64,000 nucleotides of DNA, taken from Pseudophaeomoniella oleicola. Its lineage: Eukaryota; Ascomycota; Eurotiomycetes; Phaeomoniellales; Phaeomoniellaceae. Below are positions 57,263 through 64,000 of the stretch, piece by piece. The notes under the pieces are model-generated. The model searched no databases. It had not been told where the DNA came from and was given only the letters and a program-made list of their open reading frames with translations. The stretch spans positions 372,001 to 436,000 of the forward strand of contig QWDQ01000003.1 of NCBI GenBank assembly GCA_003868215.1, given 5' to 3'. The translations under genes and the position numbers were made by a program. The number at the start of each line of letters is the position of its first letter. Position 1 is the first letter of the stretch.

Positions 57263-58353
57263 CTAGAGGATGGTTCCAAATCTGCGAAATCAGCCCCAAC
57301 TTCTCCGCAACACTGTGGTATAACTTACCCGAACGTCTGTTTTATGCTGCGGACATAATATCCCTCCCAATTTCGCTTGACAACATCTTCTTGACCTACC
57401 GGAACACCAGTCCATGTCACCCTCATGTTTGTCACCCTGTCGACATCGTTCTGATCAAACTTGACCTCCAATGTACTTAGGTGTCCAGCAGGCCATTGGG
57501 CAAGCCGCCATTTCTGTACAAGGAGTGTAGGCTCCTCCAATTTGACGTATTCTCCAGAGACGTTGCCATCAAAAATTGCGAACTTACCCCCTTTCTTCGC
57601 ACCTTCGAAGACCCGCGGTGGAGCACGAGTAAAGGCTGCTATTCTCTGGGGATCTACAAAAGTCTGGTACAATTCTTCGGCCGTGGTTCTAAATTCATCG
57701 GTAGCAGTGACGGTGGTCGTATTGACCGATGTTGTGGAGTTGGTAGCTGTAGTCGTACGCGGCTGCTCAACAGGGTTGGGTGACTTTTGCTGATGCCATG
57801 TTGGCTTTGCAAAGCTTGCAGATGGATTTTCTCCGGGTGCATGCTGGAGGTCTTTGCCATGTTCAGCAATCAAAGCCGGGCCCAGTGTTGCCAGAGTCTG
57901 CCGTAATTGAGGAGTAAGCTTTGAGCGGACTAGATCCTTGACGGGTTGTTTATCCGTGGATCCGGAATAGATGTCTATGTCGAACTACACCAGTATATTA
58001 GTCATAGTGATCCATAATGCACGAAAAGCGAATGCGTGTGAACATACAACATACTCGCTCTCCTCGGTGTCGTGTGCAATTTCTGGAATGGTGATGCTAC
58101 CGCTCACATCCTTTCCGTCCTTTGTTTGGCCTTCATATTCGAGTTGGGCTTTGATATCAAAAAGAGTTATAACTTTCCCCTTCCTTTGACTGACATCTAC
58201 ATCGCCATCTGCTGAGATCAACTTTGTTATCTTCGCGGTGACGCCATCCTCTTCGGATGAGATCTTGGTCAACTCGGAGCGTAGATATTCTTGCGCCCAG
58301 GCCGAGGCATCCTTGTTGACCCAATGCCAGTTGTTAGGATTGTGAAGCACCAT
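57263..58353 (-). CDS. AHA1: Activator of Hsp90 ATPase
   Basis: Co-chaperone that binds the Hsp90 middle and N domains and stimulates ATP hydrolysis. Three minus-strand exons, 58353-58048, 57984-57329 and 57281-57263, with 63- and 47-nt introns, give 326 residues. The Aha1_N domain opens with NPNNWHWVNKDASAWAQEYL and contains EGVTAKI-like and FDIKAQLEYEG strands. The AHSA1/START-like domain begins near residue 180 and includes AEELYQTFVDPQRIAAFTR, GGKFAIFDGNVSGEYV and LVQKWRLAQWPAGH. The last exon is 19 nt and completes IKQTFGFGTIL, matching the family's end (animal AHSA1 ends IKQTFGYG...). Without it the protein would stop after TFG. The domains are separated by a Pro/Thr-rich linker. Confidence 0.94.
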
Positions 58354-60080
58354 CGTCGACGATTTGAAGTAGACGCAGGAAGAGTTATGTGGTTGAAGTA
58401 CGGGGATTTCTCTGACGTATATAGTTAGCATTGATAATGTGACTTGAAATGCTGAGGATCAAAGATTGATCAATATTGGTGCAATGTTCAGAGATGCAAG
58501 GCCATAGGCCCGTTTTGCTTGCTAATCCGCATGAAAAGAGTACAAGTCTTCTCGGACTGGTGCCAGCGAATGTCTCATCCTAGAAAAGTTGAAAACGGCA
58601 ACAAGATTTGGGAGACTTACTAATGGTTTCCAAGCACAAAAGCCAGTATACCGCCGCGTCGTCGACACCCTCCAGATCTATAGAAGCAAGAGTTGAGAAA
58701 ATATATGTGGCCGTGGTCCCTGACTAAAGGTATCCCACTCTCGGGGGCGGAAGGCTCTAGAATTGATCGAAATCGGCAGAATGCAAGCTGTGGGTGTTGA
58801 CCGCCCAAGCCTTGTTGGAGAGCATCATAATTACCTTAAATAGTGAGCGGTCAAACCAAGGAGCATTGGTCACAAACAAGCATTCCAGAAAATCAATCCT
58901 CAAAGAGACAAAACAGCCATGTGTGGTACATGCCGCATGCTGGGCTGAAGTATAGTCTAAGGCATTGAATTGTGTCTTAATTGCATTGCTCAGTCTTCAT
59001 GCGTGACGCGTAAAAAAGGATCTAGAGAGAGCAGCATGCAGAAAAAGGCTTACAGAAACAAAAGAGTAATACAGATTATTGAATAATGATGATCAAATTT
59101 ATAGTGCCTAGAACTGCCCCTAAAACGAGCACGCCAACTTTCACCCAAGTTCAGTTCATACAAGCGCAGCTCGAGCGATTGTGACCTTCAGGGGTATTAA
59201 AACTGCGATGCATCTAGAAGCAAAGTTGTAGCATGTGTCCACTACCGGTGCTTGCGAGCCTGGTTAGATATCGTACCAACATGTAGGTACATTTCCTACA
59301 TCAGATACAGCAATGATTTCTTGTCTACTACATACTATGTTACGTAGTAGAATCTGTTTCCACATCAAACCCGTATCTGAGATGATCACACCCAGGTGGC
59401 ATCATGTTGGCCATTCCCTGAGCATACCACGATCTCATTGAATGAATACTACGTAGCAGACGCATCCTTATGCTGCTATGCTGCTCTACTCCATCATTGG
59501 AACCATTGCCGAAGATCCTGCCGAGAAAGATGACGCTTTTGGCAGGTCTAGACTTGGTAGAATCGCATCACGATATACTACGTAGTACGTAGTAATGCAT
59601 CGGTGATGCAGAGAGCGCCCGAGACGTCAGGTACATCACCGAAGATCGGACGAGCGCCCGATCAAAAATTCTGCCATTCTTCTCCCCGCAAAATGGGATG
59701 AATTTTTACCGTTTTTGGTTACAGAAATACGTATGACCGACCACTCGTCGCTTCAATTCAGTTCTAAATGTCGTACCAGATCGTTATATACCTGTACCGA
59801 TCAGCCAATCAATCAGTGGTCTGACAATTTTTCCTCGCATCACTCGAGTGCCATCATCTGTAAATCCCACTTTTTCCCTTTCCTTATCAATAAAGAGTCA
59901 TAATTTCCCACCAAGAATATCACTCGACCGTGACTCAGTCTAGGCATTTAAGATCTTCTCAATCACCTTACACTTCAATTGTACTTCACATCTATAGCAA
60001 CAGAACCCAGAACCCTCTTCCTACTCACCGTCCCGGGAATCCCAGAAGCCTTCAGTCTTTCCTTTGTCAGCGTAATCACG
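58354..60080. other. Long divergent intergenic region, includes candidate amino-acid-control sites
   Basis: About 1.7 kb between divergent AHA1 and homocitrate synthase. It contains TACGTAGTA-type palindromes at 59339-59350, 59447-59458 and 59576-59594 and a C/T-rich leader before the lysine gene. A TTCCAGAA pair at 58883-58890 is too short to call a heat-shock element. I see no gene. Confidence 0.45.
59895..59937. promoter_or_regulatory. Candidate Gcn4/CpcA (CPC1) binding sites upstream of homocitrate synthase
   Basis: An exact TGACTCA lies at 59931-59937 and a reverse TGACTC (GAGTCA) at 59895-59900, about 145-185 nt before the ATG at 60081. TGASTCA is the known target of the cross-pathway amino-acid-starvation activator, which controls lysine genes in fungi. 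Confidence 0.55.
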
Positions 60081-61681
<1,601 letters not shown>

Positions 61682-62207
61682 GTGCACACAACCTGCTTGT
61701 GTAGGGATCAAAAGCTATATATCAACCTCCTTTGCATGCATTTGGATGACCACATTAGAGAGGTTCTAAAAAGTGTTCTTCTTCATGGGCACGTTATCTG
61801 GAATTGACTTGGGGCGTTGTTAAAATGTATCGTATATACCTCTTATCGCATTGTACTCGAAATCAATAGTTTCAGACGAATTCAATAGTTTCCAAACGAT
61901 GTCGGCTCTCGCAGTATTGTGCAACTATGAATCACAGTAAGTTGACCAGGATCTCAATGACATGAAATGCATCCTCGGTTGCAATCCCTGAACCGTGGTC
62001 CTTGAGGCGCTGTGCTTTTTATGTCACATGCAAATATCGGTAAACTAGCCGTAACTGGTTATCGGTAACAGATGGAACTCGGGAACATAACGACGGGATC
62101 TCAATGCTGGTTCCTAGAATTGGAGCATTATAAAGTATGAGTTGCCCTTATCATAATCTCAAATTCAGGAAGATATTGAGCTCCTAGTGGAAGCTCCCAT
62201 TCAAGCC
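61682..62207. other. Intergenic
   Basis: Spacer of about 0.5 kb with the 3' region of homocitrate synthase and the promoter of the lyase gene. Nothing else seen. Confidence 0.4.
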
Positions 62208-64000
62208 ATGGGCTCCTCTCCTTTGCCTGTCAGCTTACAGTCGAGGCTGAATAGTCCCCAGAACGTGTCGCGATTGCAAAGCCTGAGCACCAAACTCGTC
62301 CTGTAAGTCCAACCCGATAAAGGAAAATGGGGGCGAAGTCGATCCTTCTAAATCATTCGCATACCGTATGCTTACTCTGGGTATAGATTACGGAATCTTG
62401 TCTTCCTTTTCTTTGTGTTAAAATGGTCGAAAAAGTCATTCTACCACCTGCGCGGTCATGGGCTCGTCGGAACAGTTGTTGCGGCATATCTGTCACTGAG
62501 GAAATACGTCTACACGCTCCTTTTGAAGTCGCCGGGCGTGCGCAAGCAGGTAGATGAGCAAGTGACCTCAGCCATATCTGGGCTGCAAGAAAGACTAGTC
62601 CCCAGTGGTCCGGACGTGACAAGGTACACAGCGCTTCCTGAAGAGCCATGGACCAAGGAGCAATTAAGCGCAGAATTGGCGAAGTTGAGCGAGATGAAAC
62701 ATACGAGATGGGAAGATGGAAGAGTAAGCGGTGCTGTCTATCATGGTGGTGCAGAACTCTTGAAAGTACAAGCGGAGGCGATGGAAAGATTTGGTGTCGC
62801 AAATCCTATACATCCTGACGTCTTCCCGGGCGTCCGAAAAATGGAAGCTGAAGTCGTTGCCATGGTCCGTATCAACTCACAGAACGTGAGTTAGTCTGGG
62901 GTGCTGACTTGGTGAAAGGTCCTTTCAATGTTCAACGCACCTGAGGATGGTGCCGGAGCCATGACGAGTGGAGGCACGGAGTCGATTCTGATGGCATGCT
63001 ATTCAGCACGCCAGCGGGGATACAAGGAACGCGGGATTACGGAACCGGAGATGTAAGCACTGTTATACCGTTGGTATACCAAGCTCATTCATGGACATTA
63101 GGATCATCCCAATTACGGCTCATGCAGCTTTCATCAAGGCGGCTGATTACTTCAAGATCAAGCTCCACGTTGTGCCTTGCCCTGCTCCAACGTATCGAGT
63201 TGCTATCAACAAAGTTCGCCGCCTTATAAATCCAAACACTGTTCTACTTGTTGGCTCAGCCCCAAATTTTCCTCATGGCATCGTCGATGAGATCCCTGCG
63301 CTTTCACGTCTTGCTCAGGCTCACAACGTCAACCTCCACGTTGATTGTTGCTTAGGTTCATTCCTTATGCCATACCTCAAACGGGCAGGATTTCATTCTC
63401 CTTGGGAGGAAGAAGGCGGCTTTGACTTTCGTCTACCCGGTGTGACTTCCATCTCAGTGGATACTCACAAATATGGATTTGCACCCAAGGGTTCGTCAGT
63501 GGTTATCTATCGAGCATCCAAGCACCGAACTTATCAGTACTTTGTTTCCCCCGAGTGGCCCGGAGGTGTTTACGGCTCACCAACGATTGCGGGTTCTCGA
63601 CCTGGTGCTCTCATAGCAGGCTGTTGGGCTAGTCTCATGGCGGTTGGTGATGCTGGGTACCTCGAGTCGTGCCACAAGATTGTGGGCACAGCTAAGACGA
63701 TCGAGAATGCCGTCCGCGAGCACCCGAGCTTGAGAACCACGTTGCGCATTTTAGGGGAACCGGAAGTAAGCGTGGTCGCATTTGAGAGTGTTGATCCCGC
63801 CGTATATCTCTACGACATTGCCGACGGGATGTCTACGCGAGGATGGCATCTCAACTCCTTGCAAGATCCACCTGGTATTCACGTCGCTGTGACGACACTA
63901 ATGATATCGAGCGTGCAGCAACTTATCGATGACCTGGTGGCTACCGTTGACGAGTTGAAGGAGAAGGCATTGGAAGAGGCCAGAGCTCACGGGGGCAAAG
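62208..64000 (+). CDS. DPL1: Sphingosine-1-phosphate lyase (5' part; runs off the window)
   Basis: ER-membrane PLP enzyme that cleaves phosphorylated long-chain bases to a fatty aldehyde and phosphoethanolamine. Four exons so far: 62208-62302, 62387-62885, 62919-63052 and 63102 to the window edge. The introns are 84, 33 and 49 nt. A hydrophobic segment at about 32-45 (LRNLVFLFFVLKW) should anchor it in the ER. The PLP-domain motifs are MTSGGTESILMACYSAR, ITAHAAFIKAADYFKIKL, VNLHVDCCLGSFLMPYL and SVDTHKYGFAPKGSSV, in which Lys366 forms the internal aldimine. Typical lyases are about 560-590 residues, so only the last few dozen residues are missing. The 33-nt intron is unusually short; without its removal the frame stops at once. 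Confidence 0.92.
62886..62918 (+). other. 33-nt intron in the sphingosine-1-phosphate lyase gene
   Basis: GTGAGT donor, GCTGAC branch and GAAAG acceptor. Joining the flanks restores QN|VLSMFNAPEDGAGAMTSGG, matching the enzyme family, whereas reading through meets TAG in the third codon. Confidence 0.7.

Noticed and set aside
58883-58890. Heat-shock-element-like TTCCAGAA upstream of AHA1
   Set aside because: Only two inverted units; a functional element usually has three or more.

Overview
This window is nuclear DNA of a filamentous ascomycete (Pezizomycotina). Evidence: short GT-AG introns of about 45-110 nt with CTAAC/CTGAC-like branch sites close to the acceptor; a homocitrate synthase (fungal alpha-aminoadipate lysine route); PRM1, UDS1, an ENA-type P-ATPase and an ACT-family permease; and about one gene per 2.8 kb. 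I cannot fix the order or genus from sequence alone. I recognise no transposon, retroelement, tRNA, rRNA or CRISPR array. All coordinates and exon joins were worked out by eye.

Layout. 0-8 kb: DPH1 (diphthamide synthesis), an unknown membrane protein (-), and a large SNF2-family ATPase. 8.6-12.7 kb: an ammonium transporter (-) diverging from an ACT/APC-family permease (+) across an upstream region rich in GATA-factor motifs. 13.3-19.4 kb: kynurenine-type aminotransferase (-) diverging from MGS1/WRNIP1 (+), then a zinc-cluster-like protein. 21-25 kb: a hypothetical acidic protein and a three-KH RNA-binding protein. 27-34.6 kb: the mating fusion protein PRM1 and an ENA sodium/potassium P-type ATPase.

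35.4-38.8 kb: two small divergent paralogues sharing a C-terminal beta-type motif, the most unusual family here. 39.3-47.8 kb: a DUF2470 membrane protein (-), exocyst SEC6 (-), mitochondrial ribosomal uL30m, and the tri-snRNP factor SNU66/SART1. 48-56.6 kb, all on the minus strand: a membrane protein whose frame changes part-way, the septation coiled-coil protein UDS1, and a DUF726 alpha/beta-hydrolase. 57.3-64 kb: AHA1 (-), homocitrate synthase (+), and a sphingosine-1-phosphate lyase that runs off the right edge.

Most genes are conserved housekeeping genes and do not form a metabolic cluster. The only clear functional pairing is the ammonium transporter with the permease. I found no convincing new multi-gene system. 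The points most worth checking are the divergent paralogue pair, the recurrent TACTACGTAGTA palindromes in intergenic DNA, a nested inverted repeat near 26.2 kb, a frame change near 48.47 kb, and several extreme splice structures: a 33-nt intron, a 22-nt internal exon, 14- and 19-nt terminal exons, and an in-frame 48-nt intron.
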